The notes beneath the pieces are model-generated. The model worked only from the letters and a program-made list of their open reading frames with translations, made no database searches and was not told where the DNA came from. The position numbers were made by a program, and so were the translations under genes. From NCBI RefSeq assembly GCF_037975235.1, contig NZ_CP150241.1, positions 372,001-436,000 on the forward strand: a stretch of 64,000 nucleotides of DNA. Reading direction: 5' to 3'. The first letter of the stretch is position 1. The number at the start of each line of letters is the position of its first letter. The DNA comes from Paenibacillus sp. FSL R5-0341. Lineage in GTDB: Bacteria > Bacillota > Bacilli > Paenibacillales > Paenibacillaceae. Shown piece by piece: positions 52,792 to 62,115 of the stretch.

Positions 52792-54405
52792 ATGAATACA
52801 TATCACTCCCCATTATCGACAGGAGCAAGTGCCCAGTCCGATGTTCGAGCTTATGAAGTTAATTTGCCTGTCATTCCTGCTCAGGAATTTCAAATTACAG
52901 ACTATGGAGCTGTTGGAGACGGTGTAACGGATAATACGGAGATGTTCAGACTTGCCATTGCGTCATGTGCCGAAGCAGGAGGTGGCAGAATCGTAATCCC
53001 TGCCGGGGTATGGCTCACAGGCCCGATTGTAATGCGTAGCCGTATCGAACTACATGTGGAAGCAGGGGCACTGGTGACGTTTAGCCGAGATTTTGATCAA
53101 TACCCATTAATTGCGTCAAGCTTCGAAGGCTGGCAGGTGGTACGATGCCAATCCCCGATCGATGGGGATCAGCTGGAGGATATTGCGATTACTGGTGAGG
53201 GAATATGGGATGGTGGCGGGGAAGCGTGGCGTCCGGTGAAACGCTCCAAAATGACCACTTCACAATGGAACCGATTGGTTGACTCGGGTGGCGTTGTTGA
53301 GCAATCCGGTGGAGATGAAGAGATCTGGTGGCCATCCGCATCTGCACGTGAAGGCGGTACCATTGCGAATCGTTTGCATCAGGAGCAAGTACGTGACGTG
53401 GCATCTTATGAAGAAGTCAGAGACTTTCTACGCCCTAACATGGTCAGCTTGCGCAGATGCAAACGGGTATTGCTGGACGGTCCAACGTTCCAGAACTCGC
53501 CTGCATGGAATCTACACCCATGGGCATCGGAGCATGTAACCATTCGTAACGTGAGTGTACGGAATCCATGGTTTTCACAGAATGGAGATGGGCTGGACAT
53601 TGAATCCTGCCGTCATGTGGTGGTGGAGAAGAGTGTATTCGATGTCGGTGATGATGCGATCTGTCTGAAATCAGGCAAGGACGCCGAAGGTCGTGAACTG
53701 GGTCTCCCATCCGAGTACATCACCATTCGGGATTGCACGGTGTATCACGGTCATGGCGGTTTTGTCATTGGCAGTGAAATGTCCGGTGGTGTGCGGCATG
53801 TGCGTGTGTCGGATTGTACGTTCATCGGTACGGACATAGGACTTCGCTTCAAAAGCGCACGTGGACGCGGCGGGGTGGTAGAGGATATTCAGATCGAGCG
53901 CATATATATGAAAGATATCATTATGGAAGCGATCTCGTTTTCCTTTTTCTATGCGAATCAGGAAGGGTCTGCTCGGGGCAGTGATCTGTCTCAGGAGATT
54001 AGCGAAGAGACGCCAATGTTCCGGGATATTCGAATATCGGATGTGGTCTGTGCCGGTGCCGACACTGCATTGCTCGTGAGTGGGTTGCCGGAGTTGCCTT
54101 TGGATGGCGTTAGAATCGAGCGCTACAACGTGCAAGCCCGCAGTGGTGTTCAATGTGGTCATGCGAAACATCTGCATATCGCTGAATTACAGGCGCAGAT
54201 CACGGAAGGTCCGCTGATTCATTTGCATCAGTGCAAAGGGGCAGAGTTAGAGAGCATTCAGGGTAAGGGGGCAGATGGGCGACTTCTGATGGTGACCGGA
54301 CACGAGTCCGCAGGCATTGTATGTCGTGAAGGTGATGCCGACACAGATGGGCGTCAGATCTCTGTTGGTCCTGAGGTACGAAGTGGTGTGATCATTCGCA
54401 GGTAA
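52792..54405 (+). CDS. GH28 family polygalacturonase-like glycosidase
   Basis: A 537-aa right-handed parallel beta-helix protein. Opens with the pectate-lyase-3 motif FQITDYGAVGDGVTDNTEMF; GH28 catalytic regions are NGDGLDIESC (~264, replacing NTDG), VGDDAICLKSG (Asp pair), GHGGFVIGSEMSGG and RFKSARGRGG (RIK-like). No signal peptide, so it acts inside the cell, likely exo-acting on imported (rhamno)galacturonan oligosaccharides. GAGAGGA lies 11 bp before the ATG. An AraC-type regulator is convergent at its 3' side. Confidence 0.92.
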   Translation: MNTYHSPLSTGASAQSDVRAYEVNLPVIPAQEFQITDYGAVGDGVTDNTEMFRLAIASCAEAGGGRIVIPAGVWLTGPIVMRSRIELHVEAGALVTFSRDFDQYPLIASSFEGWQVVRCQSPIDGDQLEDIAITGEGIWDGGGEAWRPVKRSKMTTSQWNRLVDSGGVVEQSGGDEEIWWPSASAREGGTIANRLHQEQVRDVASYEEVRDFLRPNMVSLRRCKRVLLDGPTFQNSPAWNLHPWASEHVTIRNVSVRNPWFSQNGDGLDIESCRHVVVEKSVFDVGDDAICLKSGKDAEGRELGLPSEYITIRDCTVYHGHGGFVIGSEMSGGVRHVRVSDCTFIGTDIGLRFKSARGRGGVVEDIQIERIYMKDIIMEAISFSFFYANQEGSARGSDLSQEISEETPMFRDIRISDVVCAGADTALLVSGLPELPLDGVRIERYNVQARSGVQCGHAKHLHIAELQAQITEGPLIHLHQCKGAELESIQGKGADGRLLMVTGHESAGIVCREGDADTDGRQISVGPEVRSGVIIRR

Positions 54406-54461
54406 AAGGTGTGTAACAGGTAAACGGTATGTAATTAGGTTTATATAAGTTGGTCTAATTC

Positions 54462-54552
54462 AGCCGTAGTGGCGTAGCTATAGATCCAGTAACCAAGGCG
54501 CTTCTCGCTATAAGAGGTGAGTAATCTCTGGAGCAAGGCTACCCACTCGGCT
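54462..54552. other. Long bulged stem in convergent gap
   Basis: AGCCGTAGTGGCGTAGC (54462-54478) pairs with GCTACCCACTCGGCT (54538-54552) over 15 bp with two 1-nt bulges, enclosing ~59 nt. Could be a bidirectional terminator without T-tract or a structured RNA. Confidence 0.4.
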
Positions 54553-54575
54553 TCTATATGATGTTATTTAATGAT

Positions 54576-55427
54576 CTACCGGTGTTCCTTGCGATAGCGC
54601 AGCGGTGTTGTACCGGTGACCTGTTTGAATGTTTTGTTAAAATGAGCCGTATGCTCAAATCCTACTTTCTCTGCGATCATCTGGACACGCTCTTGTGTGG
54701 ACAGCAATCTTCGTTGTGCTTCCCGGACACGAACAACACGCAAATATTCGCTAAATCGAAACCCGGTAAACCGGCTGAACATCCGGCTCAGATAGGATGG
54801 ACTGATATAAAAACGATTGGCTGCACCCTCCAGCGTAAGTGGTTCGGTATAGTTTTTATTCACATAAGTAACAATTTCACTGATTTTGTCCTGCATCGGA
54901 TGCAACGGACCTGGGCATGACTGCCGGATGATCTCCTCCACCCGATGAATACGAATCAAAAGTTGGGCAAGCAGACTTCTGACCGCAATCTCATAGTGAG
55001 GTCGGCGCTCTTTGCATTCCTGCAGCATCTGCCACAATATACGCTCCATCTCGGGCTGTTCCGCTTCAGGCAGGCGAAGGAGTCTTGAGCAATTAAAAGG
55101 CAGCAGACCACATATGCCGAGTTCCATCCCCGTCGCAAAAGCAGGCGAAAAACCGATTAGAATCCGCTCAAAGCCGGGAATGCTTCCTTTGGAGGTGGTA
55201 TGTACATCGTGTGGATTAATCAGAATAAAATCACCCTTGCGGGCGGATAAAATCTGACCATTCATGGAGTAGACCCGTTCCCCTTCAAGCAGGTAATACA
55301 GTTCGTAGAATGGATGTGCATGAGGCTGTGGCATACCGTTCCCATCCTGTCTGCGCATATGTTCAATGGTAAATGAATGTTCCCCGATTCGATATTTGGG
55401 CCCAATCCGATCCTCTATGAGACTCAT
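54576..55427 (-). CDS. AraC family regulator with cupin sensor
   Basis: A 283-aa regulator: N-terminal cupin sugar-binding domain (QPHAHPFYELYYLLEG; ARKGDFILINPHDVHTTSKG), C-terminal double HTH (LTLEGAANRFYISPSYLSRM; MIAEKVGFEHTAHFNKTFKQ). ATG 55427 follows GAGGGG by 9 bp; the longer frame start at 55475 precedes it. Regulators of this type sense sugars. The convergent GH28 gene is the obvious candidate target. A perfect cre site 68 bp upstream suggests CcpA control of this gene. Confidence 0.92.
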   Translation of the reverse strand: MSLIEDRIGPKYRIGEHSFTIEHMRRQDGNGMPQPHAHPFYELYYLLEGERVYSMNGQILSARKGDFILINPHDVHTTSKGSIPGFERILIGFSPAFATGMELGICGLLPFNCSRLLRLPEAEQPEMERILWQMLQECKERRPHYEIAVRSLLAQLLIRIHRVEEIIRQSCPGPLHPMQDKISEIVTYVNKNYTEPLTLEGAANRFYISPSYLSRMFSRFTGFRFSEYLRVVRVREAQRRLLSTQERVQMIAEKVGFEHTAHFNKTFKQVTGTTPLRYRKEHR

Positions 55428-55494
55428 GGTACAGCACCCCTCTGCTTCACGGATTAACAACGATATCCATATCATAACGGAAAATCCATCTTTT

Positions 55495-55508
55495 TGTAAA
55501 CGCTATCA
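55495..55508. promoter_or_regulatory. CcpA cre site
   Basis: TGTAAACGCTATCA fits the cre consensus TGWNANCGNTNWCA at every position. Located in the divergent araC-type/cupin gap, 68 bp before the AraC regulator start. Confidence 0.65.
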
Positions 55509-55684
55509 TTGGAAATGAAATATTTCTTTAATCATATCGTTAAATACCGGGAGAACGAATCTGGCATGGCCCATGTGCGCTGTCAAGGTGACAAAACTTG
55601 AATGATGTTTTAGAGTAGGGGGAGAGAGGCAAAACTCTGGTTAAGGAGTGTCTCGACTATGATTTGGAAGGAAGGAAACAGGTT

Positions 55685-56146
55685 ATGACGACACATGAAT
55701 TATCGCCATTGGTTGCTGCGCTCAATATGCAGCCTCACGTTGAAGGCGGTTGGTATAAGGAAGAATGGAAGGCATCCTATCAGATTCCACAATCCGTTCT
55801 GCCGGATACATACTCCGGCCCACGATTCTCGGCAAGTTCCACATATTTCTTGCTGCACGCACATGAGATCTCCGAGTGGCATACGGTTCTGTCCGATGAA
55901 CTTTGGCTGTGGCACAGCGGCAGTCCGGTTGAACTGAAGCTGGGCGGCAACGGGGAGAACCCGGAGAACGAGGAAGTTCTTGTTCTGGGAATGGATATTG
56001 CTGCAGGACAATCACCACAGGTGCTCGTTCCCGCTGGTGTATGGCAGACAGCACGCCCGCTGGGCGATGAGCCTGTACTGGTAACTTGCGTGGTAGCGCC
56101 AGGGTTCCACTTTGATGATTTCAAGCTGGTATCCAAAGGCGAATAG
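55685..56146 (+). CDS. DUF985 cupin protein
   Basis: A 153-aa single-domain cupin. LNMQPHVEGGWYKEEW, SSTYFLLHAHEISEWHTVLSDELW and VPAGVWQTARPLGDEPVLVTCVVAPGF are the diagnostic DUF985 (Cupin_5) segments. ATG 55685 follows GGAAGGAAA. The family's biochemical role is unknown; relatives sit near sugar and secondary metabolism genes. Monocistronic, closed by a strong terminator. Confidence 0.9.
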   Translation: MTTHELSPLVAALNMQPHVEGGWYKEEWKASYQIPQSVLPDTYSGPRFSASSTYFLLHAHEISEWHTVLSDELWLWHSGSPVELKLGGNGENPENEEVLVLGMDIAAGQSPQVLVPAGVWQTARPLGDEPVLVTCVVAPGFHFDDFKLVSKGE

Positions 56147-56168
56147 TAAATACTTGATATGAGAAATG

Positions 56169-56212
56169 AAAATCCCGATCCGAGATGCTCAGGCATCCGA
56201 ATCGGGATTTTT
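56169..56212. terminator. Bidirectional terminator
   Basis: AAAATCCCGAT / ATCGGGATTTT outer stem with GATGC/GCATC inner stem and six Ts; shared by the convergent cupin and aldo/keto reductase genes. Confidence 0.9.
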
Positions 56213-56232
56213 TAGTTATTTGAATGATGTAG

Positions 56233-57060
56233 TTAGAAGTTAAAGTTGTCTGGATCCGAACCAAAGCGTTTGTTCTCGTTCAGGCCGTTAATCTGCTCTA
56301 CTTCTTCCGAAGTTAATTCAAAATCATAGAGATCGGCATTCGCGTGAATACGCTCAGGCGTAACGGATTTCGGTATGGTCACGATGCCGTTCTGCAGATC
56401 CCAGCGCAGAATGACTTGTGCGGGGGACTTGCTGTATTTGGCGGCGATGTCCTTCAGCAACGGATGATCCATCAGATGGCCTTGCCCAAGCGGAGACCAT
56501 GCTTCGATCTGAATCTGATGTTTGTTGCAGTACTCCCGCAATTCGGTTTGAATCAGTAGCGGATGAAGCTCCACCTGATTAACCGCAGGTTTGATCGTGG
56601 CATCGATCATCAGGTCTTCCAGATGGTGAATCTGGAAATTGCTCACGCCAATCGCGCGGATGCGTCCTTCTTTATGAAGTTTCTCCAGCGCTCGCCATGT
56701 ATCTTTGTACTTGCCTTTAACGGGCCAGTGAATAAGATAGAGATCCAGGTACTCCAGTTCGAGTCGTTCCATGCTTGCTTCGAAGGCAGCGAGCGTGGAT
56801 TCATATCCCTGATCACTATTCCATACTTTAGTGGTAATGAACAGATCCTCACGGGCTACTCCGGATTCACGAATACCTTGAGCAACACCTGTTTCGTTGT
56901 TATACGCTTTGGCTGTGTCGATACTACGGTACCCGGCTTGAATGGCCGTTTTGACAGCATGAACGACTTCGTCTCCGTCTTTAACTTTGAATACGCCAAA
57001 ACCCAGCCATGGCATTTTGACTCCGTTGTAGAGCGTGGTTGTGTCCTGCACGTGTTTCAT
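56233..57060 (-). CDS. yvgN: Aldo/keto reductase (YvgN-like glyoxal reductase)
   Basis: A 275-aa NADPH-dependent (beta/alpha)8 reductase with the full catalytic tetrad Asp48, Tyr53 ([10 protein letters not shown]), Lys78 (TTKVW) and His111 (LIHWP). [15 protein letters not shown] and [19 protein letters not shown] are the family signatures. Closest known type is B. subtilis YvgN (methylglyoxal reductase). GAGGAGG precedes ATG 57060. Detoxifies reactive aldehydes. Confidence 0.88.
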   Translation of the reverse strand: MKHVQDTTTLYNGVKMPWLGFGVFKVKDGDEVVHAVKTAIQAGYRSIDTAKAYNNETGVAQGIRESGVAREDLFITTKVWNSDQGYESTLAAFEASMERLELEYLDLYLIHWPVKGKYKDTWRALEKLHKEGRIRAIGVSNFQIHHLEDLMIDATIKPAVNQVELHPLLIQTELREYCNKHQIQIEAWSPLGQGHLMDHPLLKDIAAKYSKSPAQVILRWDLQNGIVTIPKSVTPERIHANADLYDFELTSEEVEQINGLNENKRFGSDPDNFNF

Positions 57061-57393
57061 GGTCCGAAATTCCTCCTCTTATTGATCCATTGTTCCACTA
57101 TGTAATTACCCTGCTGTTCCGCGGCCAATCGATATCGAAGGGCCGTCTTAATTGATTATACTAAAAACTTCCTTGTATTGGAAAATATCACGATTCATCT
57201 TGCAAAGTAAACGCCGTGATTATGCTTTTTCTTCAACCAGAGGTTTGGTTTTGACGCTTGTGGGTGATAAGATGAAGTATACGATATATGGAAGTCGAAA
57301 TTTTGCTATTGGAGATTTTACATAAGAAACGAAGAAGTGCGGAATCGAGTACAGGCCGGGCCGTACGATTAACGATAAAGGAGCAAGAATACA
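57061..57393. other. Divergent intergenic region, no gene seen
   Basis: The 333 bp between the aldo/keto reductase and DUF445 genes contain no open frame with a ribosome binding site and no strong dyad. AAAGGAG at the right end belongs to the DUF445 gene. Confidence 0.6.
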
Positions 57394-58650
57394 ATGGCTA
57401 AACCTAAACAAACCAAAAAAGCAGCAGCCTGGTCTCTCGTGGTGATGGGAGCAGGATTTGCTGCATCCCTGCCTTTCCAAGGCGTGCCCGTGGGCAAGTT
57501 GCTGGTAGGATCATTTGAAGCGGGACTCGTGGGTGGACTGGCGGACTGGTTCGCAGTTACGGCGCTATTCCGTCACCCGCTGGGTATCCCAATTCCGCAT
57601 ACGGCTTTATTGCCAAAAAATCGGAATAAAATGACCGAAGGTCTGGTCTCCGCAGTAGAGAATAACCTACTCAACAAAGACAGCATTACCGAGAAAATTG
57701 CAGATTTCAAAGCAGCAGAGACGGTGCTCGATACATTGACGCGTGAGCTTCACAATGACGGGATCAAGACGATGATTGATACGCTCTGCAAACGAATTCT
57801 GGCGGGTCTGCCGTTAGAGCAGATGGCTCCCCTTGTAGCGCGTGAGATCAAGTCACAGGCGGGCGCCTTTGATCTGGGACCGATTCTGGAACGGGCTGCT
57901 CACCAGATGACAGAGCGGGGTTATGACGCCAAAGCGTTGGACTACGGACTGAAGCAAGCCGAAGAGTGGCTCGTTAAGCCCGAGACAATTATGTTTTTGG
58001 GTGAAAGCGGCATGAAAGCCATCAGCGGTATTCAGATGAACGGGTTGATGCAGTTTGCGATGAATGCATTCCTTGGTTACATGAACGAGGAGCGCCTGGG
58101 TGGCATTTTGCAAGGATATCTCTTCGATCGGGTAGAGGATATGAAACGTGAAGGTAGCGCGCTAAGGTACAAAGTGCTGGATCTGGTACGTACCCAGACC
58201 GTAAGGCTCGCGATAAGTGATAGTGTGCAAGATGGAATTAACAGCTGGAAGAACAATATGCTGGATGGCTGGAACGCCGAGGAAACCGTGCTGAACAAGC
58301 TCACCGAACTGAGAGATAAAGCGCTCGCCGCGATGGAAGATGGACAGTATGTAGATACGTATGCACTGCCTGCCATTGAGCGGGTATTGGTTGATCTGCG
58401 GGCAGATCACGAGTTGATGACGGGTATGAATGCCAAGATTGTGGATGGCGTTACTACACTGCTGGAGAAAAACCATTCCAAAATCGGTAAACTGGTGCGC
58501 GAAAATGTAGACAAAATGGATAATGCCACTTTGGTTTCGATGATTGAGGATAAGGTTGGACAGGATCTGCAATGGATTCGGATCAACGGAGCCGTTACGG
58601 GATTTGTTATCGGTATTGCGCTGACTGCGCTGCAGATGGCATTGGCATAA
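57394..58650 (+). CDS. DUF445 family membrane-associated protein
   Basis: A 418-aa protein. Two hydrophobic segments at the N-terminus (~residues 12-45) include the DUF445 hallmark GSFEAGLVGGLADWFAVTALFRHPLGIPIPHTALLPKNR; a long helical region follows and a final TM (GAVTGFVIGIALTALQMALA) anchors the C-terminus. Members are widespread and uncharacterised; some are envelope-associated. AAAGGAG lies 10 bp before the ATG. Confidence 0.92.
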   Translation: MAKPKQTKKAAAWSLVVMGAGFAASLPFQGVPVGKLLVGSFEAGLVGGLADWFAVTALFRHPLGIPIPHTALLPKNRNKMTEGLVSAVENNLLNKDSITEKIADFKAAETVLDTLTRELHNDGIKTMIDTLCKRILAGLPLEQMAPLVAREIKSQAGAFDLGPILERAAHQMTERGYDAKALDYGLKQAEEWLVKPETIMFLGESGMKAISGIQMNGLMQFAMNAFLGYMNEERLGGILQGYLFDRVEDMKREGSALRYKVLDLVRTQTVRLAISDSVQDGINSWKNNMLDGWNAEETVLNKLTELRDKALAAMEDGQYVDTYALPAIERVLVDLRADHELMTGMNAKIVDGVTTLLEKNHSKIGKLVRENVDKMDNATLVSMIEDKVGQDLQWIRINGAVTGFVIGIALTALQMALA

Positions 58651-58666
58651 TAGTTCAACATGGCAT

Positions 58667-58702
58667 AAAAAGGGCCGCTCTATCGAAGAGCAGGCTCTTT
58701 TT
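58667..58702 (+). terminator. Rho-independent terminator after DUF445 gene
   Basis: AAAAAGGGCCGCTCT / AGAGCAGGCTCTTTTT with one bulge and wobble. Confidence 0.85.
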
Positions 58703-58955
58703 GTCGTGAATCGGAAAAAGCACAATACTCTATAGAATTATGATGCAAAATTCAAGAAATCGGGTAATATACACGCGAACACGCATATGAATCATTTAGG
58801 AAGAAAGATACATAAAAACGATGCTCTCAGCCGATGTGGCGATGTTGATTTTGTACTATGATTCAGGTAACACAAGATAAAGGCATGAATGAGTGAATAT
58901 TCCTGATTCTATGGGTGCACATATACATTGAAATCATAAGAAGAAGGTGATGGGT

Positions 58956-59315
58956 ATGGGGCCAATACAAAAAAGGGTAGGTGTATTCTTTTTAATTGCG
59001 CTAGCTATCTTTATTTTGGGAGGTTGTCAGGACATGAAGGAAAGCGAGAAACAGGCACTTTTTCAGGAAGCAGAGACAAAAGCAGTAAACTATTTCAAAG
59101 ACAAGTATGAGCTCAATGTTGTTATTACCAGCAAGGAGTTACTGCCCGAAATGGCACTTGATTCTATTGCGATGGAAGGGCACGTGGTCGAGCAAGAAGA
59201 ACAAGAGTTTACCATTTCATATGATTATACCGATAAGAAAATCAAAAATTTTGGTATGAGTCCTGCGATCAAAGCAGCCATTATTGCGAAGGGCTATGAT
59301 CCTTTTGCCAAGTAG
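58956..59315 (+). CDS. DUF1433-like lipoprotein, probable immunity protein (TilA-like)
   Basis: A 119-aa lipoprotein: signal with lipobox ILGGC (Cys24), then ~95 residues (FKDKYELNVVITSKELLPEM; FTISYDYTDKKIKNFG) of the YoyJ/DUF1433-like fold. ATG 58956 follows AGAAGGTGA. It lies 31 bp before a gene for an N-terminal-lipase toxin. In S. aureus the type VII lipase toxin TslA is neutralised at the outer membrane face by the DUF1433 lipoprotein TilA; gene order and type agree. Function here is inferred. Confidence 0.72.
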   Translation: MGPIQKRVGVFFLIALAIFILGGCQDMKESEKQALFQEAETKAVNYFKDKYELNVVITSKELLPEMALDSIAMEGHVVEQEEQEFTISYDYTDKKIKNFGMSPAIKAAIIAKGYDPFAK

Positions 59316-59346
59316 ATTGTACTGATTCTTTGGAGGTGAACATAAC

Positions 59347-60636
59347 ATGAGCGATACACCACGAATTGATGATGAAACATACCGACTGATGTCGGAACTG
59401 GCTTACGAAAATGCTAAAGCAGGCACCGAATATGCGAATCTGCCAGGATGGCAAGTGCTTGAGGATACGCATGGTAACGGTTATTCCGGGTTTGATGCAG
59501 TAACTTTCTATAATCCGGAAACGGATCAGGCGGTCATTTCTTACCGGGGAACGGAGGGAAGTGCCGGCTGGGATCGTAAAGGGCTTGATTTTCTGGCGGA
59601 TGGTCAGATTGCGATCCCGGAACTGGGCAGAAAAATTGAACAGTCTACCGATTTCACACCCGATTGGTTATCAGGTGGCATTCAAAAGGTAAAAGACGTC
59701 ACCGGACTGACCCATTTGGATAATGCAGTGGGTGAGCTTGATCGACAGCTTGATAAAAAGTTGAATCCTTTTCCGAATCAAATGTATGAAGCAGAAGACT
59801 ACGCAAAGGATATGCAGAACAAATACAAGAATTTGGACTTCTCCTTGACCGGTCATTCGCTAGGCGGCGGAAATGCCCAGTATGCAGCAGCGCATACGGG
59901 AATGACAGCAGTAACCTTCAGTGCGCCATCTGTCATATCCAGCTTGACTCCATCACTGAAACGTAAGGCAGAAGAGGGTGGATTCGATAGTCAGATCACA
60001 AATTTCGGTCACCCGGGTGACTTTGTTGCCAGTGGATTCTTTGGTGGATATGATCGCCATGTTGGTTCCATGTATTACATCAACTCCAATTATGAAGACA
60101 TGAACGGCAGCATGAGCATGTTGGATAAGATCAATAACACCTTTGGTGGAAAGGAATACCACGACCTGAAGCAGTATCAGTTTGAGAATGGTTATATTTC
60201 CAATGATCTGTACGACCCTACCACGGGTGAAAAAATCAATAAAACGCCTCGTGAGCCTTCCAATATCATGACGGAGCTTGCAGATATTATGCGTAGTTTT
60301 GGAGTGCAGACCAGTAAGATGGTTGCAGGTGTGGGTGCCGTGGGAGGAGTTTCCGGTCTGATTCAGGTAACGCCGGAAGAACTGAAGAGTGTCGCATCCC
60401 GGTGGAAGCAAAATGCACAGCAATGTAATGCGGAGCTGAATCAGGTCCGAAGCCGAATGGCTCAATACCTGCATACGAGCCGCAGTCGCAGACTGGAGCC
60501 AATTGTCACCCAATTGGACGCGTCCATTCATGAGCTTGGCACATGGCATATGAAACACACCAGCCAGTTCCTGAACTTTATCGATGAGAAGGCGGATGCC
60601 TTCCGGCAGGCGGACGAAAGTCCGGTTCATTTTTAA
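59347..60636 (+). CDS. Type VII secretion lipase toxin, reverse arrangement (TslA-like)
   Basis: A 429-aa protein without Sec signal. N-terminal class 3 lipase domain: oxyanion region YRGTEG, nucleophile elbow GHSLGGG (Ser171), Asp candidate in FGHPGDFVAS and His in KEYHDLKQY. Residues ~335-420 form a WXG100-like helical hairpin (VTPEELKSVASRWKQNAQQC ... GTWHMKHTSQFLNF). Lipase first and targeting helices last is the reverse of LXG toxins and matches S. aureus TslA. Flanked by a TilA-like lipoprotein and a small helical partner. GGAGGTG precedes the ATG. Confidence 0.78.
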   Translation: MSDTPRIDDETYRLMSELAYENAKAGTEYANLPGWQVLEDTHGNGYSGFDAVTFYNPETDQAVISYRGTEGSAGWDRKGLDFLADGQIAIPELGRKIEQSTDFTPDWLSGGIQKVKDVTGLTHLDNAVGELDRQLDKKLNPFPNQMYEAEDYAKDMQNKYKNLDFSLTGHSLGGGNAQYAAAHTGMTAVTFSAPSVISSLTPSLKRKAEEGGFDSQITNFGHPGDFVASGFFGGYDRHVGSMYYINSNYEDMNGSMSMLDKINNTFGGKEYHDLKQYQFENGYISNDLYDPTTGEKINKTPREPSNIMTELADIMRSFGVQTSKMVAGVGAVGGVSGLIQVTPEELKSVASRWKQNAQQCNAELNQVRSRMAQYLHTSRSRRLEPIVTQLDASIHELGTWHMKHTSQFLNFIDEKADAFRQADESPVHF

Positions 60637-60689
60637 TTAGGATTCCTAGGTTAGCGTTGATATCACGTACATAGGGGGAGGGAACACGA

Positions 60690-60962
60690 GTGGGTGGACA
60701 ATTGCTGGTGGAATTGAATGATCTTCGGATTGCGGAAAAAGAACTGACACAGCTGCTTGCCCGTCTGCAAGCCGATGAACAGGAAGCGAGGGCGCTATAC
60801 AGTCGCCTGAATGATTGGAAAGGGCAGTCTGCAGATCATACAAGGCAGCAGATTGAAGAGTTTTTTGCGGGCCTGTCCAGACGTATTCAATCCATCGAAC
60901 AGCAGAAGAAAAGCTTGCTGCAATACATTGAGATTATGATCCAGACGGATCAGCAACGCTAA
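60690..60962 (+). CDS. WXG100-like small helical protein, probable toxin partner
   Basis: A 90-aa protein predicted to be a helical hairpin: helix 1 LNDLRIAEKELTQLLARLQ, turn with NDWKGQSADH (WxG motif), helix 2 FFAGLSRRIQSIEQQKKSLL. Starts at GTG 60690 after GGGAGGGAA, 53 bp behind the lipase-toxin gene. Small partners of this type (Lap/TlaA) bind the helical targeting domain of type VII toxins and form the secretion signal. No secretion apparatus genes are in the window. Confidence 0.75.
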   Translation: MGGQLLVELNDLRIAEKELTQLLARLQADEQEARALYSRLNDWKGQSADHTRQQIEEFFAGLSRRIQSIEQQKKSLLQYIEIMIQTDQQR

Positions 60963-61096
60963 AGAGTGGTAAGGCTGATGTCATATTGCGGATGGCAATC
61001 AGCGTTAAGATGAGTGTGACAGTGGAGAGGCATTGCTTGAGCGCATAAACCACGGATCGTAAAGAACATGAGTAGTCAATCAAGATCATGATAGCT

Positions 61097-61147
61097 AAAA
61101 AAGCCTATGGCACATCGGGTTTGAACCCGTATGCCATAGGCTTTTTT
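61097..61147. terminator. Bidirectional terminator with inner palindrome
   Basis: AAAAAAGCCTATGGCA / TGCCATAGGCTTTTTT (16-bp perfect stem) encloses CGGGTT/AACCCG. It serves the toxin cassette and the convergent ycnI gene. Confidence 0.9.
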
Positions 61148-61195
61148 GTTATCTGAACTCTTCTTAAGTGAGCGTAAATTGCTGCACGTTAGTTC

Positions 61196-61972
61196 TTAAC
61201 GTTTTTTGCGACGTGTAGCCAACGCGATCCCCAAGAAGGACAAGATCAGGGCCAGAATGGATACGATCAATGTTGCTTGTTGAAGCTTCAGCGTACCCGG
61301 GTCTGTATCCGTGTTGTTCGGCTCACCTGTAACGGTGTCATTGAGTGCATCGCCGAGTGTGGTGTCATCGTTTGCTTTGCTATCGTCGGTAGCTGCATTA
61401 TCCCCAGCGGCTCCTTCTGTACCTGCACTATCATGTCCATCGTTGGCATGACCTCCACCTGCCGCAGCATTACCAGCAGCAGCTGGATCTTCGCTAATCG
61501 TTGTAATACTGTGCGGGTTGGAGTCACTTGGTTGGCCTGTCCATTCTACGATGCTGCCGTCGCTGTAGTATTGGAACGCATCCCAAGCCACTTCAGCTTC
61601 AGCCGTTGGGTTCTGTGCAACGAAGTTGAACTGCTGGAATTGTCCTGCCAGAATTCCTTCGTTATCGCCGTCAATTTCCCACGTAATCGATGTTACTTCA
61701 TTGGAATCGTTCTTCTCGGTGGTGATTTTCCAGCCTGCCAGTGGTTGGTATTGCTTGAATGCAACACCTTCTGGAACTTTCATCGTGATTTTGGTCGTAG
61801 GCAGTTCCTTCTCGGATGGAATCTTAATGGTGTACGTCTGCCATGCGCTTGTCTGTGCAACGGATGGGCTAACGGTAACGTGAGCGCTCGCGAATCCGGC
61901 GAATAACATGAATGCTGCGGTACCTGTTGCGATAGTGGATGTTAGTTTGGAAATCCATGATGTTTTCTTCAA
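61196..61972 (-). CDS. ycnI: YcnI-like copper-binding membrane protein (DUF1775)
   Basis: A 258-aa exported protein: signal peptide cut at ASA-H, leaving His31 as the mature N-terminus that ligates copper in YcnI; DUF1775 domain (VTVSPSVAQTSAWQTYTIKI; WKITTEKNDSNEVTSITWEI; GILAGQFQQFNFVAQNPTAE), a Gly/Asp/Asn-rich linker, and a C-terminal TM with RRKKR anchor. Start is TTG 61972 with GAGGGG 9 bp upstream. It lies downstream of the ycnJ-like gene, separated by repeat copy C and a ~130-bp leader. Confidence 0.9.
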   Translation of the reverse strand: MKKTSWISKLTSTIATGTAAFMLFAGFASAHVTVSPSVAQTSAWQTYTIKIPSEKELPTTKITMKVPEGVAFKQYQPLAGWKITTEKNDSNEVTSITWEIDGDNEGILAGQFQQFNFVAQNPTAEAEVAWDAFQYYSDGSIVEWTGQPSDSNPHSITTISEDPAAAGNAAAGGGHANDGHDSAGTEGAAGDNAATDDSKANDDTTLGDALNDTVTGEPNNTDTDPGTLKLQQATLIVSILALILSFLGIALATRRKKR

Positions 61973-62115
61973 AATAAATAACCCCTCTCAGTTCTTATCA
62001 TATATGATGCGGCCCATTTTCTTAAATGAGTGTCTACGTTCTGCAAAGGCCGTTTCGGTTACGAATGGTCTTTCGATCACCGTTATTCCCGGTTTTTTTT
62101 GATTCAAATATATAA

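Noticed and set aside
59953..60630. 225-codon antisense frame in the lipase toxin gene
   Set aside because: Shadow of the toxin frame, which has catalytic and WXG100-like motifs.
61097..61147. GGGTTTGAACCCG resembling a tRNA T-arm
   Set aside because: It is the inner stem of a terminator; no acceptor, D or anticodon arms are present.
61277..61906. 209-codon frame opposite ycnI
   Set aside because: Shadow of ycnI; no start signal and unusual Cys/Trp content.
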